Part shown: positions 26,034 through 35,149 of the stretch, one piece after another
Numbering within the stretch: the stretch's first letter is position 1
Layout of the letters: each line of letters opens with the position of its first letter
NCBI GenBank assembly: GCA_964627855.1
Contig: CAZVLE010000153.1
Span: 5,294-69,293 of the forward strand
Reading direction: 5' to 3'
DNA length: 64,000 nucleotides
Origin: CAZVLE01 sp964627855
GTDB taxonomy: Bacteria > Bacillota > Dethiobacteria > DTU022
The notes under the pieces: model-generated
The model's database searches: none
What the model was told of the DNA's origin: nothing
Seen by the model: only the letters and a program-made list of their open reading frames with translations
Position numbers and translations under genes: made by a program

Positions 26034-26801
26034 ATGACTGGTACAGGACCACTAACTGATGGAGAGAAAAAATGGCAGCTCCATTTTGAACGCAGGCTTG
26101 ATCAACTGGGGGAGGCAGAATCATTCAGTACCTCTTTTCTGGATCCCCGCCAACTGGAATTGGCTGAGGCAATCCTGCGTAAGAGAAAAGGACTTTCATA
26201 TACTGTATTTGGTGGCTATCCCAATGCTGAAAGAAATGTCCTCTCTGTTTTTCCCGCTCAGCAAAAAGGGAAACTACCCGACCTGACTGTAGTAAAGGTT
26301 GATTGGAACAGCCGGGACTATTCTCCCGGTCACCGCGATCTGCTTGGTGCTATATTAAGCCTGGGGTTTCGCCGCGATCAGATTGGCGACATTATTCTTC
26401 TCGAAGATGGCGGTGCAGCCATAATGCTTGCTGCTTCTAAAGCTGATTTTGTGTGCGCTCAGCTTGTGCAGGTCGGCAGCCTGCCAGTGGTCTGTTCAAT
26501 TTTTGATTCCGAACAACTGCCCCTTGCCAGGGATGATGGCAGGGAAATAAAGGGCACTGTAGCCAGTCTCAGGGCTGATGCAATAATCTCGCTCGGCTTT
26601 GGCATTCCCAGATCAAGAGTAGCTCTCCTGATTAAGGGAGGTATTGTCAGGGTTAACTGGCGGGCCATCAGTTCACCTTCTTTAAAACTTCAAGCGGGCG
26701 ACCAGGTATCATTGAAGGGAAAAGGACGCTTAGTTATTTGTGCTGTGCAGGGCGAAACTCGTAAAGGGAGGATTCATGTGAGACTGAAAAAACATGTTTA
26801 A
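26034..26801 (+). CDS. ylmH: S4-domain RNA-binding protein YlmH
   Basis: Cytoplasmic RNA-binding protein. In B. subtilis YlmH has been connected with rescue of stalled 50S-peptidyl-tRNA complexes, overlapping in role with RqcP. The 255-residue product has an N-terminal domain with FLDPRQLELAEAIL and FGGYPNAERNVL, and a C-terminal S4 domain from about residue 183 (IPRSRVALLIKGGIVRVNW). ATG 26034 follows ctggaggcag. It precedes divIVA as in other Gram-positives. The window also encodes RqcH, so two parts of this pathway are present. Confidence 0.92.
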   Translation: MTGTGPLTDGEKKWQLHFERRLDQLGEAESFSTSFLDPRQLELAEAILRKRKGLSYTVFGGYPNAERNVLSVFPAQQKGKLPDLTVVKVDWNSRDYSPGHRDLLGAILSLGFRRDQIGDIILLEDGGAAIMLAASKADFVCAQLVQVGSLPVVCSIFDSEQLPLARDDGREIKGTVASLRADAIISLGFGIPRSRVALLIKGGIVRVNWRAISSPSLKLQAGDQVSLKGKGRLVICAVQGETRKGRIHVRLKKHV

Positions 26802-26881
26802 AGAGGCAGGAAAAGGTGTCTGCTTGTCGAAGTTTGCCCTCATTGATTGAATCGGAATATTATTTAGGGAGGTATTTACTG

Positions 26882-27538
26882 ATGACAATTACGTCGCTAG
26901 ATATTCAGAATAAAGAATTCGAACGTTCTTTCCGCGGTTATGATATTGAAGATGTTGATGAATTCCTGGATCAGGTTGCCAAGGATCTCGAGGAACTGAT
27001 GCGGGAAAACGCAGAGTTGAAAGATAATCTTGTTCAGCTCCAGGAGAAAAATAAAAATTACCAAAAACTTGAAGAAACGATGCATAATGCTATTGTAGTT
27101 GCCCAGGAAACTGCGGAAGAAGTTAAGCTTACTGCCAGGCGTGAAGCTGATTTAATCAGAAGGGAAGCAGAGAATCAGGCCAGTCATATTGTTGAGGAAG
27201 CCCGCTATCGGGCCGGAAAAATTATGACTGAAAAGGAAGAGCTCTTTAAGCAGGCCCAGGTTTTTAAAATGCGTTTTCGCTCTTTCATTGAAGCCCAGCT
27301 AAGCGCATTAGAAAATGAAGATTGGCTCGAAGAGGCAAAAAAGTATCAGGCTTCGGAAAAAACTGTGCCCAGGGTCGGCGATTCAATTGAGACTGAGAAG
27401 GAAAATAAATTCTCTGCCGGGCTTGAATCTGAGCCACCCTTGGATAGCCCTCGATCTGAACCAAAACCGGAAATAAAGCCCGAACCGTCATTCAGTCCAG
27501 ATCCGGACCTTGATTTCGATCGGGATCCTGAATTCTAA
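26882..27538 (+). CDS. divIVA: cell division/polarity protein DivIVA
   Basis: Coiled-coil protein that recognises curved membranes at septum and poles. The N-terminal membrane-binding module FERSFRGYDIEDVDEFLD is at about 12-29. A long coiled coil follows (about 32-150). The C-terminal 50 residues are rich in Pro, Glu, Asp and Ser (for example PKPEIKPEPSFSPDPD) and are probably disordered. I use ATG 26882, because it has agggagg at the right distance and gives the family N-terminus MTITSLDI; an upstream in-frame start would add 22 untypical residues. It closes the ylm block. The Ile T-box begins about 60 bases downstream. Confidence 0.95.
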   Translation: MTITSLDIQNKEFERSFRGYDIEDVDEFLDQVAKDLEELMRENAELKDNLVQLQEKNKNYQKLEETMHNAIVVAQETAEEVKLTARREADLIRREAENQASHIVEEARYRAGKIMTEKEELFKQAQVFKMRFRSFIEAQLSALENEDWLEEAKKYQASEKTVPRVGDSIETEKENKFSAGLESEPPLDSPRSEPKPEIKPEPSFSPDPDLDFDRDPEF

Positions 27539-27597
27539 ATTAAGATCAACTGCATATTGATTTAATCTAGCGGACATGCTAAAATTTAGCGCAAATG

Positions 27598-27840
27598 CAA
27601 TGATCGGGACATAAAGGCGGTTTTAGACTTATCCAGAGAGCCGGTAGAAGGTGAAAGTCCGGTTAAGCACAGCCGCTGCTAATCACCCGTGAGCTTCCGT
27701 GCCAAATCTTTTTCCAAAGAAAGTAGTCACGGACGGCTGTCACCGTTACAGACCGGAGAGAAAAAATGGTCTGGCTGCTTATTACCAGGCTATAAGGGTG
27801 GTACCGCGATAAAACTCGCCCCTGAAGGGGCGTTTTTTTA
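27598..27840 (+). promoter_or_regulatory. Ile-specific T-box riboswitch
   Basis: Leader RNA that senses uncharged tRNA-Ile and controls ileS by antitermination. The conserved T-box core (aagggtggtaccgcga, 27794-27809) is exact. The Stem I region carries the agagag/GA-type motif near 27636-27641. ATC (27682-27684) in aatcaccc is the likely specifier, which is an Ile codon. A terminator follows the T-box. The first gene downstream is ileS, which agrees with the specifier. The 5' boundary is approximate. Confidence 0.93.
27817..27839 (+). terminator. T-box regulated terminator
   Basis: cgcccc at 27817-27822 pairs with ggggcg at 27827-27832 around a tgaa loop, followed by seven T. It competes with the antiterminator formed by the T-box core. 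Confidence 0.9.
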
Positions 27841-27848
27841 TAAAACAG

Positions 27849-27963
27849 CCCCAGAAACGGGGACGGTTCTTGCTTCAGGTGAAAACACCTTATTAGAGAA
27901 CCGAAACTGCAGTTGTAGAGTTTTATGGTTGACCAGAATTGAGAACCGTCCCCGTTTCCGGGG
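27849..27963. repeat. REPIN-like inverted repeat pair
   Basis: Left arm 27849-27870 and right arm 27942-27963 are inverted copies of one another, 21 of 22 bases matching. Each contains its own small palindrome of the form cccc-(a/g)gaaac-gggg followed by gacggttct. The 71 bases between hold a short hairpin (aggtg/cacct) but no gene. The pattern, two REP units in opposite orientation, is that of a REPIN, which a REP-associated Y1 transposase elsewhere could mobilise. It lies between the T-box terminator and the ileS start, so it is part of the read-through leader. Confidence 0.7.
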
Positions 27964-27994
27964 ATTAGTTATATTTTATTGGAGGCGATTGACA

Positions 27995-30754
27995 ATGGAT
28001 TACCGGGACACGCTAAGCCTGCCCCAGACTGAGTTTCCGATGAGGGCCAATCTGCCCGTACGAGAGCCGGAAATATTAAAGCAGTGGGAGGCTATCGATA
28101 TTTACGGTCTGGCTCGCGATAAGAGTAGAGGTGCGCCTCTTTACATCTTGCATGACGGACCTCCCTATGCCAATGGCGACATCCACATGGGGACCGCACT
28201 CAATAAGGTGCTTAAGGACATCATCAATAAATATAAAACCATGCGTGGTTTTGATTGCCCCTATGTTCCTGGCTGGGACACGCATGGGTTACCGATTGAA
28301 CACCAGATTATCAAAACAGAGAAAATAAACCGCAAAGAAATATCCGCCTTAGAATTTCGCAGGATGTGTCGTGACTATGCCCTGAAGTATGTTGATATCC
28401 AGAGAGGGCAATTTATAAGGCTGGGAGTGCGTGGTGACTGGGAAAACCCCTACCTGACCCTTGCACCTGAATTTGAAGGTCGCCAGATCAAAGTATTTGG
28501 CACTATGGCCGAGCGAGGGTTTATTTACAAGGGCATGCGCCCGGTCTACTGGTGTGCTAGTTGTGAAACGGCACTTGCCGAAGCTGAAATTGAATATGGT
28601 AACAAGGTTTCGGAATCGATCTATGTAAAATTTCCGGTAGTTGATGATCGCGGCTTGCTTGACGGGGCAGATAAGACCTATTGTCTAATCTGGACAACCA
28701 CTGCCTGGACGATACCGGCCAACCTGGCTATAGCCGTTCATGCAGATTTTGATTATGTCCTGGTCGATACAGGCTCCGAAAAATACCTTTTGGCCGAAGG
28801 TTTGCTGGATGAAGTGAGGCAGGTGTCCGGAGCAGAACAACCCTGGAGAATCATCAAAAGTTACAAGGGCAGTGAGCTTGTCGGCATTCGCTGCCGGCAC
28901 CCCCTTTATGAGCGCGAATCGATCCTGCTTACCGGCGACCATGTCACCTTAGAACAGGGAACAGGCTGCGTGCACATAGCCCCCGGCCACGGTCATGAAG
29001 ACTTTGCCATCGGTCAGGCCAATAACTTGCCTGTTTTAAGTCCTCTTGATGATAGCGGCTTTTTCACCGAAGAAGCAGGGCAGTATGCCGGAATGCGCTT
29101 TGACGATGGTGGCAGAAAAGTCACCGCCGATTTAAAAGCCGGAGGGGCCCTGATTAGCGCTTTACCCTTTGAACACCAGTATCCAAACTGCTGGCGATGT
29201 AAACAACCCGTTCTTTACCGTGCTACCGAACAATGGTTTGCCTCGATCGACGGGTTCCGTAAAGAAGCTCTGGAAGCTATCAAAAAAGTGCACTGGACTC
29301 CATCCTGGGGTGAAGAGCGAATTTATAATATGATTTCAGAGCGTCAGGACTGGTGCATTTCAAGACAGAGGGTTTGGGGCATGCCCATTCCTATCTTTTA
29401 TTGCTCTGGTTGTAACGAGGCTATTATAAATGAAGAAACCATTGAGGCTGTCAGCGCCCTTTTCAGCCGGGAAGGTTCAGATGCCTGGTTTGCCCGTGAG
29501 GCTTCAGAAATACTACCTCCCGGGTTTAAGTGTTCTCACTGCGGCCACGACCAATTCAGGCAAGAAACAGACACTATGGATGTCTGGTTTGATTCCGGCT
29601 CCAGCCATGCAGCCGTTCTTGAAACCCGTCCTGACATGCGTTGGCCGGCCGATCTTTACCTGGAGGGCAGTGATCAGTACCGCGGCTGGTTTCATTCTTC
29701 TTTGCTTACGGCAGTGGCGACAAAGGGTGAACCTCCCTATAACGCGGTTCTCAGCCATGGATGGGTTGTCGATGGCGATGGGAAAAAAATGTCAAAATCC
29801 TTAGGCAATGTCATTGCCCCTGAAAAGATTATCAAACAGTATGGCGCAGATATCTTGAGACTGTGGGTTTCCTCGGCCGATTTTACCAGTGATATTCATC
29901 TTTCGCAGGATATTCTCAAGCAGCTGGTTGAGGTATACCGAAAAATTCGCAACACCATTCGTTTTCTTCTCGGCAGTTGCTTTGATTATGAACCACAGAG
30001 CCAGGCAGTAGATTATGGTGCCATGGAAGAAATAGATCGCTGGGCTCTCAGCCGTTTAAGCAGGCTTGTCGAAAAGGTGACCCTGGCTTATGAAAAATAC
30101 GAATATCACCAGTTCTTCCATGCCCTGCACAATTTTTGTGTGGTTGATATGAGCAACCTATACCTGGACATGATCAAAGATCGCCTATATTGTTCGGCTC
30201 CCAATGACCAGTTGCGCCGCTCAGCCCAAACAGCCATGATGATTATTCTCGAACAGCTGGTTCTTTTAATGGCACCTATTCTTACCTTTACGGCCGAGGA
30301 AATATGGCACCAATTACCTGCCCGTAAAACGGCAAGTGTTCAACTGGCCGAGTGGCCGCAGCCTGATCCGGCCTGGGTTGACCGGGAGCTTGAACAGAAT
30401 TGGAAGAACCTGCTAGCGGTGCGGGAAGAGGTAACCTGGGCCCTGGAACAGGCCCGAAAAGAGAAGGTTATCGGTGGTTCTCTGGAAGCTTCAGTGACGT
30501 TGTGGATAGATGATCCGCAACACGAGCGCTTAACTAAATACCGTGATTTTCTCCCGGTTCTTTTTATAGTCTCGGAAATTAATTTTGTAAAAGGCAGGGG
30601 CCAGGCTCCGGCCGATGCATTAAAGGGCCAGTCCTTTCCGGTTACTATCCTGGTTGAAAAGTCTGCCGGCCACAAATGCCCGCGTTGCTGGATCTATACT
30701 AATACTGAAAAGGAACTGTGCCCGCGCTGTACTGATGTGATTTCCAGGATCTAA
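27995..30754 (+). CDS. ileS: isoleucyl-tRNA synthetase
   Basis: Class I synthetase that charges tRNA-Ile and edits Val. The 919-residue product has the full family length. The HIGH-type motif PPYANGDIHMG is at 56-66, the editing domain includes TTTAWTIPANLAI, and KMSKS is at 598-602. The C-terminal zinc site has CPRC twice (CPRCWIY and CPRCTDV). I set the start at ATG 27995, with ttggagg upstream and the canonical MDYRDTLSLPQTEFPMRANL. The frame stays open back to 27689, but that part is T-box and repeat sequence. Expression is controlled by the Ile T-box. A 155-base stretch separates the terminator from the start codon. Confidence 0.97.
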   Translation: MDYRDTLSLPQTEFPMRANLPVREPEILKQWEAIDIYGLARDKSRGAPLYILHDGPPYANGDIHMGTALNKVLKDIINKYKTMRGFDCPYVPGWDTHGLPIEHQIIKTEKINRKEISALEFRRMCRDYALKYVDIQRGQFIRLGVRGDWENPYLTLAPEFEGRQIKVFGTMAERGFIYKGMRPVYWCASCETALAEAEIEYGNKVSESIYVKFPVVDDRGLLDGADKTYCLIWTTTAWTIPANLAIAVHADFDYVLVDTGSEKYLLAEGLLDEVRQVSGAEQPWRIIKSYKGSELVGIRCRHPLYERESILLTGDHVTLEQGTGCVHIAPGHGHEDFAIGQANNLPVLSPLDDSGFFTEEAGQYAGMRFDDGGRKVTADLKAGGALISALPFEHQYPNCWRCKQPVLYRATEQWFASIDGFRKEALEAIKKVHWTPSWGEERIYNMISERQDWCISRQRVWGMPIPIFYCSGCNEAIINEETIEAVSALFSREGSDAWFAREASEILPPGFKCSHCGHDQFRQETDTMDVWFDSGSSHAAVLETRPDMRWPADLYLEGSDQYRGWFHSSLLTAVATKGEPPYNAVLSHGWVVDGDGKKMSKSLGNVIAPEKIIKQYGADILRLWVSSADFTSDIHLSQDILKQLVEVYRKIRNTIRFLLGSCFDYEPQSQAVDYGAMEEIDRWALSRLSRLVEKVTLAYEKYEYHQFFHALHNFCVVDMSNLYLDMIKDRLYCSAPNDQLRRSAQTAMMIILEQLVLLMAPILTFTAEEIWHQLPARKTASVQLAEWPQPDPAWVDRELEQNWKNLLAVREEVTWALEQARKEKVIGGSLEASVTLWIDDPQHERLTKYRDFLPVLFIVSEINFVKGRGQAPADALKGQSFPVTILVEKSAGHKCPRCWIYTNTEKELCPRCTDVISRI

Positions 30755-30756
30755 TA

Positions 30757-30780
30757 AGCCAGCCCCGGGGGCCCGGCTTT
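30757..30780 (+). terminator. weak hairpin after ileS
   Basis: agcc at 30757-30760 and ggct at 30775-30778 enclose a GC-rich inner stem (gcccc/ggggc). Only three T follow, so it may attenuate rather than stop transcription into lspA. Confidence 0.35.
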
Positions 30781-30855
30781 ATATCCAGGAAATCTTCGGG
30801 CAACCGGTTTCCCTGCGAACAGGCCGGTTTTAAACTATTGCTGGAGGTTTATGAC

Positions 30856-31311
30856 TTGCATTTACTGCTAATCGTTATCATCGTGGTTCTTGCTGATCAG
30901 GGTACCAAGTACCTGGTTTCATCTCTTATGGAACTCGGTCAGTCGATCACCCTGATTGATAATTTTTTATATATAACCTATGTGCGTAACCCCGGGGCTG
31001 CTTTCGGCATGTTCCCCTACCAGACTGCTTTTTTTATTGCTGTTACTCTGATTGTTACCGCTTTAATCCTATATTACTACCGTGTTTTATCCAGCAATCA
31101 CCGCTGGTTGAAATTTGGCCTGGCCCTGCAGCTGGGTGGCGCTTTCGGAAACCTGATTGACCGGGTTACCGGAGGTTATGTTGTCGACTTTATTAACTTT
31201 ACCATCTGGCCACCTGTTTTTAACCTTGCCGATTCCGCAATTGTGATCGGGATTACCATCTTTTTAATCGCCTTCTGGCGGGATCCTGAATTACTTGGTA
31301 AGAGGAGCTGA
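30856..31311 (+). CDS. lspA: lipoprotein signal peptidase (SPase II)
   Basis: Membrane aspartyl protease that removes the signal peptide of prolipoproteins after lipidation. The 151-residue product has four membrane helices. The conserved motifs are VRNPGAAFGMF near 46-56, GNLIDRVTGGYVVDFI with the first catalytic Asp near 109-124, and FNLADSAI with the second. TTG 30856 follows ggagg at an eight-base distance. The next gene, lgt, encodes the enzyme acting one step earlier, so lipoprotein maturation is paired here. It overlaps the start of lgt slightly or ends just before it. Confidence 0.95.
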   Translation: MHLLLIVIIVVLADQGTKYLVSSLMELGQSITLIDNFLYITYVRNPGAAFGMFPYQTAFFIAVTLIVTALILYYYRVLSSNHRWLKFGLALQLGGAFGNLIDRVTGGYVVDFINFTIWPPVFNLADSAIVIGITIFLIAFWRDPELLGKRS

Positions 31312-31315
31312 TTTC

Positions 31316-32143
31316 TTGTATCCGGAAATATTTAGTATCGGAAGACTAACCATTCATGCATACGGACTGATGATTGCTCTGGCTATAGTTGTGGCGACCC
31401 TGGCTATTTACAGGGAAGCCCCACGGGAAAAAATTAATCCTGATCATGTTCTTGAAGCGATAATCGTAGCCGCCCTGTCAGGGTTGCTTTGTGCCAGGAT
31501 TCTTTACATTGCCCTTAACTGGCAATATTACAGTAACCAACCATTTTCGGCTTTTTTCACCCAGTTTGAAGGTCTCTCTTTTTATGGAGCTCTGATTGGC
31601 GGTGCCATAGCCTTATATTTATGGTGCCTCTGGCGCAAGCTAAATTTTCTCAGAATGGCCGATCTTCTTGCTCCCTACCTTGCCCTTGGTTATGCTTTTG
31701 GGCGTATCGGCTGTTTTCTGAACGGATGCTGCTACGGCGTCGAATCTACCGTTCCATGGGCCCTGCCTATAAACATGGCCGACCCGGTTTTGCGCCATCC
31801 TGTTCAGCTTTATGCCGCGCTGGGTGCAATGATCATTTTCATAATACTGAAATTTATGCGCCCGAGACGACCTTTTGTCGGTTTTATCCTCATCGCCCTT
31901 TTTGTCCTCTATGGCCTGATGCGCTTTACTGTTGAGTTTTTCCGTTACGGTGAGGATTTTTGGCTGGGTCTATCCGATGCCCAGGTATTCAGCCTGGTGA
32001 TTTCTATTCTGGCCCTGACTTTAATTATTGTTTTTCTCTTTACCCGAAAAAGTGAAAACCAGGCCGCTGAACAAAAAGTTGCCGGAACTCGCTCGAGGCA
32101 AAGCAGAAAAAAGGCGAAAAAGGCTAAAAAGGCTGAAAAATAA
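31316..32143 (+). CDS. lgt: prolipoprotein diacylglyceryl transferase
   Basis: Membrane enzyme that transfers diacylglycerol from phosphatidylglycerol to the lipobox Cys. The 275-residue product has about seven membrane helices. The signature region FEGLSFYGALIGGAIALYLW corresponds to the HGGL region of the family. GRIGCFLNGCCYG is the Firmicutes form of the second signature. The tail (from about 250) is very basic (KKAKKAKKAEK). TTG 31316 follows agaggag. The stop TAA overlaps the rluD ATG. Confidence 0.94.
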   Translation: MYPEIFSIGRLTIHAYGLMIALAIVVATLAIYREAPREKINPDHVLEAIIVAALSGLLCARILYIALNWQYYSNQPFSAFFTQFEGLSFYGALIGGAIALYLWCLWRKLNFLRMADLLAPYLALGYAFGRIGCFLNGCCYGVESTVPWALPINMADPVLRHPVQLYAALGAMIIFIILKFMRPRRPFVGFILIALFVLYGLMRFTVEFFRYGEDFWLGLSDAQVFSLVISILALTLIIVFLFTRKSENQAAEQKVAGTRSRQSRKKAKKAKKAEK

Positions 32144-33099
32144 TGAAGCAGGAAGATCTGGAAAGGCCGGCTGTCAGGCTGGTAGTTACTGCTGCAGAAG
32201 CAGGGTGTCGTCTCGATCTTTTTTTGGCAGAAAGGGTGGCAGGTTTGTCACGCAGCCAGGCTCAAAAGCTGCTACGATCAGGCGTGGTTTTTATTAATGA
32301 GCAGCCCTGTTTAGATAAAAATTACCGTCTGCAAGAAACCGACCTGGTTGGTTTGACGATGCCTGAACCGGAAGAGACAATGATAGAGCCGGAGGATATC
32401 CGGCTCGCTGTTGTTTATGAGGACAGGGATCTGCTGGTGGTCGATAAGCCGCGCGGTATGGTTGTTCACCCTGCCCCCGGCCATAGCCGGGGAACCCTGG
32501 TCAATGCCCTGCTTAACCATTGCGATGATCTATCCGGCATTGGCGGTATCAGGCGTCCCGGTATTGTTCATCGCCTTGATAAGGATACCTCCGGCCTGCT
32601 TATCGTGGCCAAGAATGATCTGGCCCATCGTCGCCTCTCTGCACAGTTGAAAGCCAGGGTTATCAACCGTGAATACATAGCCCTGGTTAATGGGCTGGTC
32701 AGGCCTGCTCATGGACGCATAGAAGCCCCTGTTGGGCGACATCCGGTGCATCGTAAGAAGATGGCCGTAGTGGAAAGCGGCAGGGAAGCGGTAACCCGTT
32801 ACAGAACTATCAAAACATACCATCGCTACAGCCTGCTGCAGCTTCAGCTGGAAACAGGGCGAACTCACCAAATCAGGGTCCACCTCTCTTACCTGGGCTA
32901 CCCGGTTGTTGGTGATCTCCTCTATGCAGGTAATCTCAGCGGTGGTTTGCCGGCAGAACTGGTTTTTCCCCAGGCGCTTCATGCCCGCAGGATTTCCTTT
33001 ACTCATCCTGTTAGCGGTATAAAAATGAGCTTTTCGACACCTTTACCACCTGAATTTGCCGGGCTGCTGCTCTGGCTAAAAGAACAGGCTAAACCATAG
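32143..33099 (+). CDS. rluD: RluD-type 23S rRNA pseudouridine synthase
   Basis: Isomerises uridines in 23S rRNA (RluD modifies 1911/1915/1917 in E. coli). The 318-residue product has an N-terminal S4 domain (about 16-75, CRLDLFLAERVAGLSRSQAQ) and the RluA-family catalytic motif HRLDKDTSGLLIVAKN, with catalytic Asp146. The TGRTHQIRVHL motif lies near 241-251. RluC or YlyB naming is possible; the exact target base cannot be read from sequence. It is the last gene of the ileS unit and faces rqcH on the other strand. Confidence 0.92.
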   Translation: MKQEDLERPAVRLVVTAAEAGCRLDLFLAERVAGLSRSQAQKLLRSGVVFINEQPCLDKNYRLQETDLVGLTMPEPEETMIEPEDIRLAVVYEDRDLLVVDKPRGMVVHPAPGHSRGTLVNALLNHCDDLSGIGGIRRPGIVHRLDKDTSGLLIVAKNDLAHRRLSAQLKARVINREYIALVNGLVRPAHGRIEAPVGRHPVHRKKMAVVESGREAVTRYRTIKTYHRYSLLQLQLETGRTHQIRVHLSYLGYPVVGDLLYAGNLSGGLPAELVFPQALHARRISFTHPVSGIKMSFSTPLPPEFAGLLLWLKEQAKP

Positions 33100-33261
33100 T
33101 ATCGCTGAAAAAGGGTGGCTGTCAAATAAGTTGATCACCACTAGTAAGAACTGTGACCAGGTAACTGGACAGGACACCAGGTTGCTCTATGATGAGGGTG
33201 CAATTATTGAACTGCTACTTTGCTGACCGGGTACTGGATTCAGTCCAGTGTTAAAGGGCTG

Positions 33262-34995
33262 CTAGTGATCTTCAAGCCCGAACTGCTTTAGCATCTCTTT
33301 GTTCTGGGGATTGACCGTTATGGTCTTATAGTTTTCATAAAAAACAAAACCGGGCTTGCCCCCGGGGCGTCTGCGCACATGCCTCACCTCGGTATAGTCG
33401 ACTTCTACAGCCTTGCTTGTCCTGCCCTTACTGAAATAGGCAGCCAAAAAAGCTGCTTCCTCGAGATCTTCCGGGGGCGGGGGGTAGGGGACTTCCTTCA
33501 GAATTACGTGACTTCCAGGCAGTTGCCTGACATGTAACCATGTATCACGACGCACAGCCGCCTTGAAGGTGACATAATCATTTTGGCGGTTGTTTCTGCC
33601 AAGCAACACTGTATGACCCGTCGAAGTTTTAAAGGTAAGAGGTTTGGGTTGCCCATAGTTTTTCCGCTTTTCCTTGCCTTTTCGCCGGATATACCCTGCT
33701 GCGATCATTTCTTCGCCTACTTCTTCGAGGACTTCCTCGCTGCTGCTTTCGATGGTGTAGATCAATCCCTGGCAATATTCAATTTCAGCGGCAGTTAAGT
33801 GCAGCTGCCTGCGAATTTTCGCTTGCCCCTTTTTCGCTTTCTGGTAACGACTAAAATGCTGCTGAGCGTTGGCGCTTACTGACTTAGCGGGGTCAAGAGG
33901 GACGGTAACCATCTCTTCCTGGTTATAGAGATGTGGCAAAACAACATGTTCCGTCCCTTTGCTGACCTGGTGGCTGTAAGCCAGCAATAATTCTCCGTAG
34001 AGGCGATGCTGTTCAGCTTGTTCTGCAGCATCCATTTCTTTTTGTTGTTCCGCCCGTTTTTTTTGCAGCATGGCAAGGCGTTTACTAACGGCATGCTGCA
34101 GTTGCCGCCTGGCCTCTTCTATCCTCTTTGAAGCGATTAGTTGATCGTAAAAATGTTCGAGCATTAAATTAACCGAATCGTAAGGCAACTGTAGATCTTT
34201 CTTCAGGTGCTGCAGGGGTATGGCAGCAAAAACCTTACGATCGGGAAGCATTACCGGCTTTGATCTGGCGTCATAATTCCCGGAAAAAAGGTTTTTTATC
34301 AGCCAGAAAAGTTTTTCTTCACGATCATTGTTGCTGTCTTTATCGTCATCCAGGCTCCTGTAAAACAGTTCCTGGGCGATAAGGGGGCTGAGGCCCTTGA
34401 CCAGATTGATAAGCGCCTGTTCCTCGCCCTGGCCAGCTTTGCTCAGTCTTTGCAGGCCTTCTGAAAATGAAAGGTAATCCATCGTCAGCGGGTTTAGTTT
34501 TTTTTGCGGAGGTACGGGAATATATTTTTCACCGGGGAAGATGGCTCGTAGTGGATTTTTCTCCCACGATGCCATCCTGAATGCACCGAGAATATAATCG
34601 CGATTATCGAGCAGAATAAGGTTGCTGCGGCGTCCCATAATTTCCGCGATCAGTTTAACCGCCGGCATGCCTTCGGGTGGATCAAAGTCAATATGGAGAA
34701 TTCTTTCCAGCGGTGGGTTGGAAAGCCCAGTTACCCTCGCGCCTACCAGGTATTTGCGCAAAAGCATACAAAAAGGCGAAGGTTCAATGTTACTCCGATA
34801 GCGTTTGTCGGTCTTATGTACCCTTGCCCATTGCGGATCCAGGGAAAAGAGCAACCCAGGCTGTTCTCCACCGCTGTAAAGGTGTATTACCAGCAGGTTC
34901 CTTTCCGGTTCATAGACACGTTGCACCGAAGCACCTGTTAGTTTTTTATTAAGCTCGGCAGTGACTGCTGCCATGATTAAGGAATCAAAAGACAT
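33262..34995 (-). CDS. rqcH: ribosome quality control factor RqcH (NFACT protein)
   Basis: NEMF-family protein that binds stalled large subunits with peptidyl-tRNA and recruits Ala-tRNA for C-terminal alanine tails; it was earlier named fibronectin-binding protein FbpA. The 577-residue product has an NFACT-N domain, a helix-hairpin-helix part, a long coiled coil (about 285-425, many Q/K/E residues), and an NFACT-R domain containing RDTWLHVRQLPGSHVILK. I place the start at the ATG at 34993-34995, with gggagag upstream and the usual MSFDSLIMAAVTAEL. It has its own promoter, divergent from yicC. Confidence 0.94.
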   Translation of the reverse strand: MSFDSLIMAAVTAELNKKLTGASVQRVYEPERNLLVIHLYSGGEQPGLLFSLDPQWARVHKTDKRYRSNIEPSPFCMLLRKYLVGARVTGLSNPPLERILHIDFDPPEGMPAVKLIAEIMGRRSNLILLDNRDYILGAFRMASWEKNPLRAIFPGEKYIPVPPQKKLNPLTMDYLSFSEGLQRLSKAGQGEEQALINLVKGLSPLIAQELFYRSLDDDKDSNNDREEKLFWLIKNLFSGNYDARSKPVMLPDRKVFAAIPLQHLKKDLQLPYDSVNLMLEHFYDQLIASKRIEEARRQLQHAVSKRLAMLQKKRAEQQKEMDAAEQAEQHRLYGELLLAYSHQVSKGTEHVVLPHLYNQEEMVTVPLDPAKSVSANAQQHFSRYQKAKKGQAKIRRQLHLTAAEIEYCQGLIYTIESSSEEVLEEVGEEMIAAGYIRRKGKEKRKNYGQPKPLTFKTSTGHTVLLGRNNRQNDYVTFKAAVRRDTWLHVRQLPGSHVILKEVPYPPPPEDLEEAAFLAAYFSKGRTSKAVEVDYTEVRHVRRRPGGKPGFVFYENYKTITVNPQNKEMLKQFGLEDH

Positions 34996-35017
34996 TATTA
35001 TTTCTCTCCCGGCATTC

Positions 35018-35046
35018 AGTATAATTCTTATCCCCGGTGATGGCAA
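35018..35046 (-). promoter_or_regulatory. rqcH promoter
   Basis: On the minus strand, TTGCCA (35041-35046) and TATACT (35018-35023) are 17 bases apart. This is upstream of the ATG at 34995 and supports that start. Confidence 0.65.
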
Positions 35047-35077
35047 ATAGTCAGGAGTTCAAAACAATTATTGCATC

Positions 35078-35106
35078 TTGAGATCAACCTGGTTTGATGT
35101 TAATAT
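35078..35106 (+). promoter_or_regulatory. yicC promoter
   Basis: TTGAGA 35078-35083, 17 bases, TAATAT 35101-35106. Transcription would begin near 35113, before the ATG at 35150. The promoter is back to back with that of rqcH. Confidence 0.65.
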
Positions 35107-35149
35107 TAACGCAGCAATTAAGCGCTTCTTAAAAATGAGGTATGCAGGT

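Noticed and set aside
27689..27994. Longer N-terminus for ileS, since the frame stays open upstream.
   Set aside because: This part is the T-box leader, its terminator and the REPIN-like repeat. The conserved IleRS start is at 27995 with its own ribosome site.
33233..33249. Hairpin actgga/tccagt between rluD and rqcH as a terminator.
   Set aside because: The stem is only 6 bp and no T run follows on either strand.
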